Part shown: one piece after another, positions 7,656 through 16,401 of the stretch
Numbering within the stretch: position 1 is the first letter of the stretch
Layout: each line of letters begins with the position of its first letter
Notes under the pieces: model-generated
Told to the model about the DNA's origin: nothing
What the model saw: the letters and a program-made list of their open reading frames with translations, nothing else
Database searches by the model: none
Translations under genes and position numbers: made by a program
Source: Microbulbifer elongatus
GTDB taxonomy: Bacteria; Pseudomonadota; Gammaproteobacteria; Pseudomonadales; Cellvibrionaceae
NCBI RefSeq assembly: GCF_021165935.1
Contig: NZ_CP088953.1
Coordinates: forward strand, 2,899,501 to 2,963,500
DNA length: 64,000 nucleotides
Direction of reading: 5' to 3'

Positions 7656-8702
7656 TTATTTCTCGGCCCAACTGCTTTTAAAACCGGCGCGCTGAGGGAA
7701 TATCCCAAACTGCCCACCGGTGTGTACAAACACCAGATTTTTGCAGTCGCGATATCGCCCGCGCTTGATCTCATTCAATAATCCATGGAAGGCTTTTCCG
7801 GTATACACGGGGTCGAGTAACAGCCCTTCCTGTTGCGCCAGTAATGCGATGGACTGATAGATTTCTTCCGTCGCCATCGCGTAACCAGGCCCGATGTAAT
7901 CATCAATCACCGCCACCCGTTGCGTATCGAATGTAAAACCGTCAATAACAGCGTCGGGGTAACGGGCCTCCCAATCTGCCACATCCTGCGCAACCTTGCG
8001 TAAAAAGTAGGCCTCATCATCACATACGGCATAGCCGGTGACCTGCGTCGAAACGCCCAGCAACTGACAGCCAAGGGAAAGTCCCGACTGCGTACCGCCA
8101 CTGCCGGTGGCACACACGAGATATTCGGGTTCAAAGCCCTGCCTGCGACAATCCGCAATCACCTCTTCCGCGCCGGCGATATATCCCCAAATACCAAGGC
8201 CATCGCTGCCGCCGGTGGGAATACACAAAGCCTTACGTCCCTGTTGCAGGTAATGTGCACGCCACTCTTCAAACAGCGTCGGGAGCCGCGAGAGGTATTC
8301 CTTGAGCGGATAGAGTGATACCCGTGCCCCCGCCAGATAGTCCACCAACAGATTCCCGTCTGGCGTCAGCGCCCCGGCGTCACTGTTTCGACTGGCCCGC
8401 AGCAACACGTGGGCCTGCAGCCCCACCTTGGCCGCCGCGAGCGCGGTCGCCCGGCAGTGGTTCGATTGCTCGCCGCCACAGGTGATCAGGGTATCGCAAC
8501 CTTGCGCCTTGGCTTCGGCAATGATGAATTCGAGCTTGCGCAACTTATTCCCAGACATCGCGCTCTCGGTAAGATCGTCGCGCTTCACCCAGATCCTGGG
8601 CCCGTTATAGGGGTAGGAAAAGGTTTCGCTGATTCGGTCGAGCGCCTGCAGCGGCGTTGGCAAGTTCGCCAGCAGTTCCCTCGCCGGGTATTCAATATTC
8701 AC
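7656..8702 (-). CDS. PLP-dependent D-cysteine desulfhydrase / ACC deaminase family enzyme
   Basis: 348 aa, fold-type II PLP enzyme. The PLP lysine lies in SGNKLRKLEFIIAEA, preceded by WVKRDDLTES. A substrate loop CGGEQSNHCRATALAAAKVG and the phosphate-binding glycine turn CATGSGGTQSGLSLG follow. This group comprises D-cysteine desulfhydrase (pyruvate, H2S and ammonia from D-Cys) and ACC deaminase. The two cannot be separated safely by eye, and DcyD-type activity is more common in gammaproteobacteria. It is followed downstream by the symporter on the same strand after 326 bp, so the two may be separately transcribed. Confidence 0.85.
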   Translation of the reverse strand: MNIEYPARELLANLPTPLQALDRISETFSYPYNGPRIWVKRDDLTESAMSGNKLRKLEFIIAEAKAQGCDTLITCGGEQSNHCRATALAAAKVGLQAHVLLRASRNSDAGALTPDGNLLVDYLAGARVSLYPLKEYLSRLPTLFEEWRAHYLQQGRKALCIPTGGSDGLGIWGYIAGAEEVIADCRRQGFEPEYLVCATGSGGTQSGLSLGCQLLGVSTQVTGYAVCDDEAYFLRKVAQDVADWEARYPDAVIDGFTFDTQRVAVIDDYIGPGYAMATEEIYQSIALLAQQEGLLLDPVYTGKAFHGLLNEIKRGRYRDCKNLVFVHTGGQFGIFPQRAGFKSSWAEK

Positions 8703-8766
8703 TGTCGACCTCCACTGGGTATCCCGTCCGGCACTGCCTAATCAGAACAATGCAATCCATAAACCA

Positions 8767-8792
8767 AAAAACCCGGCAAAGCCGGGTTTTTA
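8767..8792 (-). terminator. Rho-independent terminator downstream of yajC
   Basis: CCCGGC-AAA-GCCGGG stem with A6 on the left and T5 on the right, so it can act in both directions. It lies 59 bases beyond the yajC stop and just upstream of the desulfhydrase gene, and separates the two transcripts. Confidence 0.85.
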
Positions 8793-8850
8793 CGAAGCGT
8801 AACCATCACTCGCCAGAATGCAATGTACATTCCTGACCGGAAGATCGACT

Positions 8851-9183
8851 TCAGATATTCTTGATGGTGCCTTTCGGCAGTACCGCATGTACGGCAACCT
8901 TCTGGAACTTGAGCTGCATATTGTCAGCCACTTCCAAGATCAGGTAATCCTCATCCACTTTCTCAACCCGGCCCAGCATACCGCTGGTCATCACCACCTC
9001 ATCACCTTTTTTCAGAGCACCCACCAGCTCCTGATGCTCTTTTTGGCGTTTGCGTTGTGGGCGAATAATAAACAGCCACATAAACACAAACAGGCCACCA
9101 AACATGAGCAGTGTGATCAGCGGGTTGCCCTGAGGAGCGGGAGCAGCCTCTTGCGCCATTGCAGCAGGAATAAAGAAATCCAT
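8851..9183 (-). CDS. yajC: YajC, accessory subunit of the Sec translocase
   Basis: 110 aa with one N-terminal membrane helix (ITLLMFGGLFVFMWLFIIRP, about 23-42), then RPQRKRQKEHQELVGALKKGDEVV. The small beta-rich tail TSGMLGRVEKVDEDYLILEV is the standard YajC layout. YajC normally forms a complex with SecD and SecF. Here it stands alone between its own terminator and an AraC-type gene. The start is supported by GAGG eight bases before the ATG. Whether a second yajC lies beside secDF elsewhere in the genome cannot be told. Confidence 0.92.
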   Translation of the reverse strand: MDFFIPAAMAQEAAPAPQGNPLITLLMFGGLFVFMWLFIIRPQRKRQKEHQELVGALKKGDEVVMTSGMLGRVEKVDEDYLILEVADNMQLKFQKVAVHAVLPKGTIKNI

Positions 9184-9250
9184 GGTCTAAACCTCAATAG
9201 AGTCAGTCAAAATTCTGGGGCCAACTCTAACGGCTTTGACAAAATGAGGC

Positions 9251-9285
9251 AATCCAGAGCACCGGCTTTAGCGGTACTCTGGATT
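9251..9285 (-). terminator. Hairpin downstream of the AraC-type gene
   Basis: AATCCAGAG and CTCTGGATT enclose an inner ACCG/CGGT stem with a single mismatch, giving 13 pairs around a 7-base loop. It begins 34 bases past the regulator stop codon. No strong U tract follows, so it may be a weak terminator or a stabilising 3' end. Confidence 0.5.
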
Positions 9286-9319
9286 ACGTGATGCGAGGTA
9301 AAAGTCAGACAATAACGGC

Positions 9320-9766
9320 TTAGAAACGCTGTCTTACCTGGCGGCGGTAGCCGGTTGGGGACATGCCGGTCCAACGCTTGAATGCGCTGGTAAAGCTGGT
9401 TCTGTCAGAGAAGTCGAGAATACGGGAAATGCCATCGACGCTCAGTGCGGTATCCTTGAGGAAGTGCACCGCATGGCGGAATCGCACATGGTCGCGCAGA
9501 GAGGCGAAACTCAGATTGTGTTCCTGCAACCGGCGCTGCAGGGTGCGGGTAGACATGCTGAGGTCAGATGCTACCGGGCGAATTGCCAGAGATGCCTTTC
9601 CAATCCGTTGTTCCAGCACGTCGATAACTCGAGCGGCAATACCGAAGCTGGTTGCTTCCGGCGGTGCCAGCAACTGGTCGAGAATGTTCGGATCTCCGGA
9701 CAGTCTGGCCTGTTGCAGAGGTTTATCTTCTGAGAGCGAAGCCTGGTCTGGCTGAATATGATTCAT
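9320..9766 (-). CDS. Short AraC/XylS-type transcription regulator (DNA-binding domain)
   Basis: 148 aa. Residues from about 50 to the end form the double helix-turn-helix. The first HTH has SDLSMSTRTLQRRLQEHNLS and the second ISRILDFSDRTSFTSAFKRW, followed by TGMSPTGYRRQ, the AraC-family signature. The 45-residue N-terminus is too short for the usual ligand-binding domain (complete proteins of the type are about 250-340 aa). The start looks genuine, with AAGGAG seven bases before the ATG. No in-frame continuation with family features is evident upstream, so this is either a naturally compact regulator or an old truncation. Targets are unknown. Confidence 0.85.
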   Translation of the reverse strand: MNHIQPDQASLSEDKPLQQARLSGDPNILDQLLAPPEATSFGIAARVIDVLEQRIGKASLAIRPVASDLSMSTRTLQRRLQEHNLSFASLRDHVRFRHAVHFLKDTALSVDGISRILDFSDRTSFTSAFKRWTGMSPTGYRRQVRQRF

Positions 9767-10262
9767 GGAGCTGCTCCTTGATGGGTTCCTTGAGCCGCGG
9801 TTATTGTTCTACGCCCGCTTCCTGCGAGTCCCTAAATACCACCGCCAGCGCATTGCCGACTTGAATTGCGGTTACAAATTCAACAATGACTGACTACTAC
9901 CTGGGTGCGGGGCGCACCTGAAAACAGGCGATCGAAGCCTACCCAGAGTGAACGTTTTTTGTACTACTTCCTCGCACCACACCCAATCGCTCTGGGCCAA
10001 ACGGTTGAGCGGCGCTCCTTTACACAAGCCAGTATAGACCATATGTGGATAATGCAAGGGACGACAGGCAATTTTTTTTAAGCGCCGCACAAAAACAACC
10101 TGCCGCCAACCGATTGATACGCTCCAGGGGGCTATTCAGGGCTATTGCACGTCTTAGCCCACCCTATCCAGGCACAATGTCCCCGCTCCCACACCTGTTT
10201 TCTGTACTCCGGCGGCGCCCTGGGCGCGCAGGCTACAAAAGCGCTGCAATACCCGTGCCCGA
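9767..10262. other. 496-bp intergenic region without an evident gene
   Basis: It lies between the start of the AraC-type gene and the stop of bcp, both on the minus strand. It contains a short GGTGCG/CGCACC hairpin near 9904-9918 and an A/T-rich stretch at about 10070-10080. Frames through it lack ribosome sites and recognisable protein features. It should hold the AraC-type gene's promoter. Confidence 0.4.
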
Positions 10263-10739
10263 TCAGGCCAAATTTTCATCAAGCCAGTTGAGCACATCAT
10301 CGTGGTGGGTCTTGGTTTTGAACTTGTCCAGGATATGTACCAGACGACCGGATTTATCGATGATGAACGAGGTACGAATCAGCCCCATATACTCCTTGCC
10401 CATAAATTTCTTCAGGCCCCAGCAGCCATACTTGTCGGCAACCTTGTGGTCTTCATCGGCCAGTAGATCGAAATTGAGTTGGTGCTTGTCGATGAACTTC
10501 TGCAATTTGGCTTCCGGGTCCGGGCTCAGGCCAAGCACCACAGTATCGCGCTTGGCGAACGCTTCTGCGCTGTCGCGAATGCCACAGGCCTGCGTGGTGC
10601 AGCCGGGTGTCAGTGCCTTGGGGTAAAAATAGAGCACCACATTTTTGTCACCGCGGAAATCTTTCAGGGCGATTTTCTCGCCGTTTTGGTTGTTGAGCGT
10701 GAATACGGGTGCAAGATTGCCGATTTTAGGATGTGCCAT
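10263..10739 (-). CDS. bcp: Thioredoxin-dependent peroxiredoxin, Bcp/PrxQ type
   Basis: 158 aa. The peroxidatic Cys47 and resolving Cys52 are in LTPGCTTQACGIRD, the PrxQ arrangement with five residues between the cysteine positions. The thioredoxin-fold elements KNVVLYFYPK and LGLSPDPEAKLQKF are visible. It reduces H2O2 and organic hydroperoxides in the cytoplasm using thioredoxin. GGGGAGG lies five bases before the ATG. The gene is separated from the upstream DUF2244 gene by a terminator, so it is probably monocistronic. Confidence 0.95.
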   Translation of the reverse strand: MAHPKIGNLAPVFTLNNQNGEKIALKDFRGDKNVVLYFYPKALTPGCTTQACGIRDSAEAFAKRDTVVLGLSPDPEAKLQKFIDKHQLNFDLLADEDHKVADKYGCWGLKKFMGKEYMGLIRTSFIIDKSGRLVHILDKFKTKTHHDDVLNWLDENLA

Positions 10740-10797
10740 GGCGCCTCCCCTCTGAATAAGCTGGCTAACGGGACCATTTCTGGATGAAATCTGGATA

Positions 10798-10827
10798 TAA
10801 AAAAGGCCCGAGTCAAAAGCTCGGGCC
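10798..10827 (-). terminator. Rho-independent terminator downstream of the DUF2244 gene
   Basis: GGCCCGAG and CTCGGGCC around a 7-base loop, followed on the minus strand by a U run (A7 at 10798-10804 on the plus strand). Confidence 0.85.
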
Positions 10828-10881
10828 TGGCATTATATAGAACTCACTTGGCGCTGCATCGCGGTCTTGATCCGGCGCTCA

Positions 10882-11403
10882 CTAAAAGTCCTGCAAGCGA
10901 AAACTCTGTTCTTTGCGCGCGCGTAAACCGCAGTGGCCGAGCTTCTCCACCAGTGCGGCTTTTTCCGCATCAGTCAGAAAGTCGCCAATCTCCAGACACC
11001 CTTCCGGACCGGTGAAGGTGACGCACGAGGGCTCCGCAGGTGATGCGCCCATACGCACCAGCACGGCCAGGCTGTCGCGGTCGAACTCCGTATGATAGAC
11101 AGGGCGCTCTAGACTGCCGCGACTGGTATCGAGCACTACGCGATCGTCGCTGATCCGGATCACCTCCCTTCGGGTGCCTTCCATATAGACATATCCGAAC
11201 AGCGCCCCCAGCAACAGCATTTCCAATCCGGCAAATGGTATCACCATCCAGGCACCGGCGAGCGCAAACGCTATGCTGATCCCCAGAGAAACGGCCACCA
11301 GGGAAATAAATACCCAGAGATTACCGGCAAAGGACAGGGATTGGTTGGGCGCGAGGAGAATACAGGCCCGGCGCCCGCGCGCGCCGCCGACTTCTTTGAC
11401 CAT
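10882..11403 (-). CDS. DUF2244 family integral membrane protein
   Basis: 173 aa. Two closely spaced N-terminal membrane helices (about 26-47 and 50-73) are followed by a soluble domain beginning GTRREVIRISDDRVVLDTSRG. The layout fits DUF2244, short two-helix proteins usually found near cytochrome oxidase genes in proteobacteria. No oxidase genes are nearby here. The function is unknown. The gene is divergent from asnS and ends at its own terminator. Confidence 0.7.
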   Translation of the reverse strand: MVKEVGGARGRRACILLAPNQSLSFAGNLWVFISLVAVSLGISIAFALAGAWMVIPFAGLEMLLLGALFGYVYMEGTRREVIRISDDRVVLDTSRGSLERPVYHTEFDRDSLAVLVRMGASPAEPSCVTFTGPEGCLEIGDFLTDAEKAALVEKLGHCGLRARKEQSFRLQDF

Positions 11404-11691
11404 GGGTACAACTTCCGATATCCATCACTGTGACAATTTCAGTGTAGGACAGCGGAAAATTGAACCAAGAGTCACGGCGCCCTGCCCGGCCTTCTATACT
11501 GGTGCGGTAGCAGAAGCGTCAACGACTGCCTGGCCACCGGTGTGACATGGGGTGGATTTTCCGGCACACAGGGGGCAAGATGCCGCCGGAATGCGCGACC
11601 AAAAGACGCGTGGAACAACCGCGTAGCCTGTGGCACCCACATCCACGGTAGTGCCCGCACGGCAGGCGTGAATGACAACAAGAGCACCATC

Positions 11692-13092
11692 ATGCAAGTT
11701 GAATCCATCGAACAACTCTTAAAGTCCACCCAGCGGGAGGGAGAAAGTGCCCGTATTCAGGGTTGGATCCGAACCCGCCGGGATTCCAAGGCCGGCCTGT
11801 CTTTCCTCGCCGTACACGACGGCAGCTGCTTCGACCCAATTCAGGTAGTCGTGGAAGCCGATATCAACAACTATCAGTCGGAGGTACTGCGCCTCACTAC
11901 CGGCTGTGCAGTGGATATTGAAGGCACGATCAAGGCCTCTGAGGGCAAAGGTCAGGCGATCGAACTGCTGGCGACACAGGTGACCGTAGTGGGATGGGTG
12001 GAAGACCCGGACACCTACCCAATGTCGCCCAAGCGTCACACCATGGAGCATCTGCGCGAGCACGCCCACTTGCGCCCGCGCACCAACGTCAGTGGTGCGG
12101 TAGCGCGCGTGCGCAACTGTATCGCGCAGGCAGTGCACCGTTTCTTCCACGAACGCGGTTTCAACTATGTGCACACGCCCATTATTACCGCATCGGACTG
12201 TGAAGGCGCCGGCGAGATGTTCCGGGTCAGCACCCTGGATCAGACCAACCTCCCCCTCACCGATAAGGGCGACGTGGACTACAGCGAGGATTTCTTCGGC
12301 GAAGAGACCTTCCTGACAGTATCCGGGCAGCTGAATGTCGAAAGTTACTGTCTGGCGCTATCCAAGGTATACACCTTCGGACCGACGTTCCGCGCGGAAA
12401 ATTCCAACACCACCCGCCACCTGGCGGAGTTCTGGATGGTGGAACCGGAAATCGCCTTCGCCGACCTGGCCGATTGCGCCAACCTGGCCGAAGCGATGCT
12501 GAAGTATGTCTTCAAGGCGGTACTGGAAGAGCGGGCGGACGATATGGCATTTTTTGCCCAGCGCATTGATAAAGAAGCCATCAGTCGCCTGGAAAATATC
12601 GTCGACAATGATTTCGCACGGATCAATTACTGTGAAGCCATCGAAATCCTGGAAAACTGCAAAGAAAAATTCGAGTTCCCGGTGTCCTGGGGTATCGACC
12701 TCGCTTCCGAACACGAGCGCTATCTGGCTGAAAAACACTTCAAGAAGCCCGTGATCGTGCTGAATTACCCGAAGGACATCAAAGCCTTCTATATGCGCAT
12801 GAACGACGATGGCAAAACCGTCGCGGCCATGGACGTACTTGCCCCGGGTATCGGTGAGATCATCGGTGGTTCGCAGCGTGAAGAGCGCCTCGACAAGCTG
12901 GACGCGCGTATGGACGAGATGGATATTCCCAAGGACCACCTGGACTGGTACCGGGACCTGCGTCGCTACGGGACTGTACCGCACGGTGGCTTCGGCCTGG
13001 GCTTTGACCGCATCGTGTCCTATGTCACCGGTATGGGCAATATTCGCGATGTGATCCCCTTCCCCCGGACCCCGCGCAATGTGAAGTTCTGA
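11692..13092 (+). CDS. asnS: Asparaginyl-tRNA synthetase
   Basis: 466 aa from the ATG at 11692, the same length as the E. coli enzyme. A longer frame from 11542 adds 50 residues without family features. It has an N-terminal OB-fold anticodon-binding domain ([19 protein letters not shown]) and a class II catalytic core. Motif 2 is [21 protein letters not shown] minus its last residue, about 238-257, and motif 3 is [16 protein letters not shown] near the C-terminus. It charges tRNA-Asn with asparagine. The ribosome site is weak. A strong bidirectional terminator follows. Confidence 0.97.
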   Translation: MQVESIEQLLKSTQREGESARIQGWIRTRRDSKAGLSFLAVHDGSCFDPIQVVVEADINNYQSEVLRLTTGCAVDIEGTIKASEGKGQAIELLATQVTVVGWVEDPDTYPMSPKRHTMEHLREHAHLRPRTNVSGAVARVRNCIAQAVHRFFHERGFNYVHTPIITASDCEGAGEMFRVSTLDQTNLPLTDKGDVDYSEDFFGEETFLTVSGQLNVESYCLALSKVYTFGPTFRAENSNTTRHLAEFWMVEPEIAFADLADCANLAEAMLKYVFKAVLEERADDMAFFAQRIDKEAISRLENIVDNDFARINYCEAIEILENCKEKFEFPVSWGIDLASEHERYLAEKHFKKPVIVLNYPKDIKAFYMRMNDDGKTVAAMDVLAPGIGEIIGGSQREERLDKLDARMDEMDIPKDHLDWYRDLRRYGTVPHGGFGLGFDRIVSYVTGMGNIRDVIPFPRTPRNVKF

Positions 13093-13116
13093 TTCTTCAG
13101 GCAGAATATTGCGGCC

Positions 13117-13146
13117 AAAAAAAAACCCGCACACTGTGCGGGTTTT
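13117..13146. terminator. Bidirectional terminator between convergent asnS and mdh
   Basis: CCCGCACA-C-TGTGCGGG stem preceded by A9 and followed by T6, placed between the two convergent stop codons. Confidence 0.92.
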
Positions 13147-13176
13147 TTGGCTTTTTACTTCTCAGAAGTCGAAAGC

Positions 13177-14157
13177 TTACGGCAGCAGATGTGCGACAGC
13201 GTCGCGCTCTTCCGCCAGTTCTGTCTCGGTCGCAGTCATCTTCTCGCGAGAGAAATCGTTGATGTCTACGCCCTGAACAATTTCCCAGTCACCGTTCTTG
13301 CAAACAACCGGGAAGGAGTAGATCAGACCTTTCTGGATACCATAGGAACCGTCGCTGTACACGCCCATGCTGGTCCAGTCGCCTTCGGCGGAACCCAGCG
13401 CCCAATCGCGCATGTGGTCGATAGCCGCGTTGGCAGCAGAAGCGGCAGAGGAAGCGCCACGGGCTTTGATGATCGCCGCACCGCGCTGCTGTACCGTCGG
13501 GATGAAATCCGTTTCGTACCACTCCTGTTCGACTTTGCCCATGGCATCTTCGCCATTGACCTTGGCCTGGTGCAGGTCCGGGTACTGGGTGGCAGAGTGG
13601 TTGCCCCAGATGGTCATGTGGGTGATGTCGTTCACCGTGGAGTCGGTTTTGTTGGCCAGCTGAGTCAGGGCACGGTTGTGGTCCAGACGAGTCATGGCAG
13701 TGAAGTTGCGCGGATCCAGATCCGGTGCGTTGCGCTGGGCGATCAGGGCATTGGTGTTCGCCGGGTTGCCGACAACCAGCACTTTAACGTTGCGGGAAGC
13801 AACCTCGTTCAGGGCCTTACCCTGCGCGGAGAAAATGGCGGCGTTGGCTTCCAGCAGGTCTTTCCGCTCCATACCGGGACCACGCGGACGGGCACCAACC
13901 AGCAGTGCGTAGTCGGCATCTTTGAAGGCAACGGTCGCGTCGTCAGACTGCACAATGCCAGCAAGCAGCGGGAAGGCACAATCTTCGAGCTCCATGGCAA
14001 CGCCTTTCAGCGCTTCCAGTGCGGGAGTGATTTCCAGCAGCTGAAGAATAACTGGCTGATCTTTACCCAGCATTTCGCCGGAAGCGATGCGAAACAGCAG
14101 CGAGTAGCTGATCTGACCGGCGGCGCCGGTAACTGCAACACGAACAGGTGCTTTCAC
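13177..14157 (-). CDS. mdh: Malate dehydrogenase (NAD-dependent, type 2)
   Basis: 326 aa. The N-terminal NAD-binding motif is [19 protein letters not shown]. The mobile substrate loop arginines are in [13 protein letters not shown], the cofactor-side motif is [15 protein letters not shown], and the catalytic histidine is in [13 protein letters not shown]. The [20 protein letters not shown] region is of the cytosolic MDH type. It interconverts malate and oxaloacetate in the TCA cycle. It ends at the bidirectional terminator and starts close to the convergence-free upstream dUTPase gene. Confidence 0.97.
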   Translation of the reverse strand: MKAPVRVAVTGAAGQISYSLLFRIASGEMLGKDQPVILQLLEITPALEALKGVAMELEDCAFPLLAGIVQSDDATVAFKDADYALLVGARPRGPGMERKDLLEANAAIFSAQGKALNEVASRNVKVLVVGNPANTNALIAQRNAPDLDPRNFTAMTRLDHNRALTQLANKTDSTVNDITHMTIWGNHSATQYPDLHQAKVNGEDAMGKVEQEWYETDFIPTVQQRGAAIIKARGASSAASAANAAIDHMRDWALGSAEGDWTSMGVYSDGSYGIQKGLIYSFPVVCKNGDWEIVQGVDINDFSREKMTATETELAEERDAVAHLLP

Positions 14158-14272
14158 GATGTATCTCCGTTGTTTTCAGGCGCCCGCATTATAGGGCTTT
14201 GCAAATTAAATGCATTATCCTTTGGTCTGATCCCGATAAAGAATCCTGCCAAAACTGTCAGACCAAATCCTA

Positions 14273-14890
14273 TCAGCTGCCCGGATAGCGATTTTTTAGC
14301 GCTTCATACAGCTGGTTACTGAAGTTTTCTGCTGCCGCGTCTAAAGATTGAACAATTTCTGCCAGATGCTCGTTGTCTTCCCGGCCGTCCCAGGTTTTCT
14401 GGTAACTGCCGTCTTTGTAGCCGTTGTCCTGACGGAAACGGTTGAGAACGTTTTTCCCGACGTAACGACGATAGAGCTCATCGAGCGACATCTCGCAATC
14501 GGCCAATAATTGTGCAAACCCTGGTAAATCGAACTGTTTGCTGGCCAGGGTCTTGAGAGTGAAAGCTTCGAGATTTTCACGGAAATCCCCGGCCTGCAGG
14601 GTGGACGACGCGAGCTGCTCCTGCATCTTGCGTGCAACATCTTCCGGCGCCCCCTGCTGCAACTCCAGACTCAGACCAAAATGCCAGATATCCACCAGCT
14701 CCAGTTTCACCTGCTCCATTTCGGGCTGCTGCTTTTTCCACCACTTCCAACCGTAATGGTCGAGGAGTTCGGCACTTTCTACCCAGATGGCCCGATACCA
14801 GGCAAAATTCTGTGCGCGCCAGTTTTCATTCACCACCGTGTTGATGGCATCTTGCAGAGCCAGCATGGTCTGCAATTGTTGCTGAGACAT
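14273..14890 (-). CDS. Dimeric all-alpha dUTP diphosphatase (dUTPase_2 type)
   Basis: 205 aa from the ATG at 14890, with AGGAA seven bases upstream; a longer frame would overlap tatD and adds nothing family-like. The MazG-like metal-binding helices are visible as AIWVESAELLDHYGWKWWKK and LELVDIWHFGLSLEL. The late motif NGYKDGSYQKTWDGREDNEH is diagnostic of the Leishmania/phage-type dimeric dUTPase rather than the trimeric Dut. It hydrolyses dUTP (and dUDP) to dUMP, keeping uracil out of DNA. It follows tatD on the same strand with a 61-bp gap. A trimeric dut may exist elsewhere in the genome. Confidence 0.85.
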   Translation of the reverse strand: MSQQQLQTMLALQDAINTVVNENWRAQNFAWYRAIWVESAELLDHYGWKWWKKQQPEMEQVKLELVDIWHFGLSLELQQGAPEDVARKMQEQLASSTLQAGDFRENLEAFTLKTLASKQFDLPGFAQLLADCEMSLDELYRRYVGKNVLNRFRQDNGYKDGSYQKTWDGREDNEHLAEIVQSLDAAAENFSNQLYEALKNRYPGS

Positions 14891-14951
14891 ATATATTTCC
14901 TGAAACAGGTCATTCCAAAAGACAGTAGCCGATCTGTGCGCGACGACGTTC

Positions 14952-15728
14952 TCAGGCTGCGCGCGGGAAAAGCCGGTGAAAATTCTCGGTAGTTGCCGCT
15001 GCAAGCTCTTCGTAGGACAGGCCACGTAATTCCGCGATAAATTCCGCTACCTCTCGGACATAGGCCGGGATATTGGGCTTTCCGCGGTAGGGAACGGGTG
15101 CCAGATAGGGAGAGTCGGTTTCCACCAGCAAGCGATCAAGCGGTACCTGTTTGGCAACTTCACGCAGTTCTTCCGCGTTCTTGAAGGTCACGATGCCGGA
15201 TAACGAAATGTAATAGTTGAGGTCCAGGGCCTGCCGGGCCATTTCCCAGGACTCGGTGAAACAGTGCAATACACCGGCGTGTTCGCGGCTGCCGTGCGCC
15301 TTGATCAGCTCGATGGTGTCCTCTCGGGCGTCGCGCGTGTGTACGATCACCGGTAACCCCACTTCGTCGGCCGCTTCGAGATGCGCGACAAAACTCTGCT
15401 GCTGAACCTCTTTGGTTTCCGTGCTGTAGTAGTAATCGAGGCCGGTTTCGCCCAGTGCCACCACATTGGGCTTGGTGGACAGGGCTTTCAGTTTCGCCAC
15501 GTCCGCCAGACCGGATTCCACATCCAGCGGGTGCACGCCCACGGAGCAGACCACGTCCGGGTATCTGGCGGCAATGGAAACCACCTGGTCCACGTTGTCC
15601 AGACTGATCCCCACACACAGGAATTTACCGACGCCGCGGCTTCGCGCCAACGCCAGCACATCGTCCAGCTCGCCGTCGAATTTGTCGAGTTTTAGCCTGT
15701 CGAGATGACAGTGAGAATCTACCAGCAT
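14952..15728 (-). CDS. tatD: TatD family metal-dependent deoxyribonuclease
   Basis: 258 aa from MLVDSHCHLDRL, where the SHCHLD metal motif must be near the N-terminus; a longer frame adds 85 unlikely residues. Further metal and active-site pieces are ALGETGLDYYYS, VIVHTRDARED, LHCFTESWEMA and LLVETDSPYLAP. TIM-barrel hydrolase of the TatD/YcfH group. The gene lies downstream of pilZ in the holB-tmk locus, matching the YcfH (rather than the tat-operon) position in Pseudomonas-like genomes. Confidence 0.93.
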   Translation of the reverse strand: MLVDSHCHLDRLKLDKFDGELDDVLALARSRGVGKFLCVGISLDNVDQVVSIAARYPDVVCSVGVHPLDVESGLADVAKLKALSTKPNVVALGETGLDYYYSTETKEVQQQSFVAHLEAADEVGLPVIVHTRDAREDTIELIKAHGSREHAGVLHCFTESWEMARQALDLNYYISLSGIVTFKNAEELREVAKQVPLDRLLVETDSPYLAPVPYRGKPNIPAYVREVAEFIAELRGLSYEELAAATTENFHRLFPRAA

Positions 15729-15855
15729 GAATCTCTGCCTATGGAAACGTACGTGCAAAATGGAGGGGGAATTATACAGATTGGCCCCCGGATTGCGCGT
15801 ACTGCACTCTCCTTTAGGGCCGGGCGAAGGACGGGGTTTCCCCCGGGGCCGCGTG

Positions 15856-16209
15856 TTATAGCGTATGCGTTGGTCGGCTGGACTCGAGCGAGCCTGCCAG
15901 CAGGGTTTCGATCTTGCCCTGCGCGATATTTTCCTTATCACTAAACTGAATACCGATACCCGGGGTACGATTGCCCTGGGCACCGCCGGGCGTTATCCAG
16001 ACCACTTTCCCCGCAACCGGCAACTTCTCAGGCTCATCCATCAGGCTGAGTAGCAGGAATACTTCGTCCCCCAGGTTATAGGACTTGTCGGTATTGATAA
16101 ACAGGCCACCATTTTTCACAAATGGCATATAGGCCGCGTACAACACGGATTTGTCCTGAATCTTCAGCGACAGAATACCGTTGCGGGCACCGCCCCCCAT
16201 ACCTTTCAT
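15856..16209 (-). CDS. pilZ: Type IV pilus protein PilZ
   Basis: 117 aa from the ATG at 16209, which has GGGG six bases upstream; an ATG at 16230 would add seven residues. The sequence (GARNGILSLKIQDKSVLYAA, then PFVKNGGLFI, LGDEVFLLLSLMDEPEKLPV, GKVVWITP) follows Pseudomonas PilZ closely. This founding member acts in type IV pilus assembly through PilB/FimX and lacks the N-terminal RxxxR c-di-GMP motif; I see none here. Position between holB and tatD is conserved in Pseudomonas. Confidence 0.93.
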   Translation of the reverse strand: MKGMGGGARNGILSLKIQDKSVLYAAYMPFVKNGGLFINTDKSYNLGDEVFLLLSLMDEPEKLPVAGKVVWITPGGAQGNRTPGIGIQFSDKENIAQGKIETLLAGSLESSRPTHTL

Positions 16210-16298
16210 AGCTAACCCCGTTTTTGTCATCCGCCGGATCCGGCGAATCTGTCAGTGCCTTACACCGACTCGACCGTTGATTGTTATTTGATCAGAAA

Positions 16299-16322
16299 CC
16301 GGTGATCAGCATCCATCACCGG
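16299..16322 (-). other. Inverted repeat between holB and pilZ
   Basis: CCGGTGAT and ATCACCGG enclose eight bases, and TTTC follows on the minus strand. It may be a weak terminator or attenuator after holB. A separate 14-bp palindrome CGCCGGATCCGGCG lies at 16233-16246, just upstream of pilZ. Confidence 0.4.
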
Positions 16323-16401
16323 CCAAATGCACCTGAATTGTCGCCTTAACTTACCCTGATGGCCAGTAACCTGTCCACATTGGTAACGGTTTACGGCACC
16401 G

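Noticed and set aside
11542..11691. N-terminal extension of asnS
   Set aside because: Fifty residues without AsnRS similarity; the ATG at 11692 gives the exact family length.
13147..14322. A 391-codon plus-strand frame
   Set aside because: It lies opposite mdh, whose motifs are complete on the other strand.
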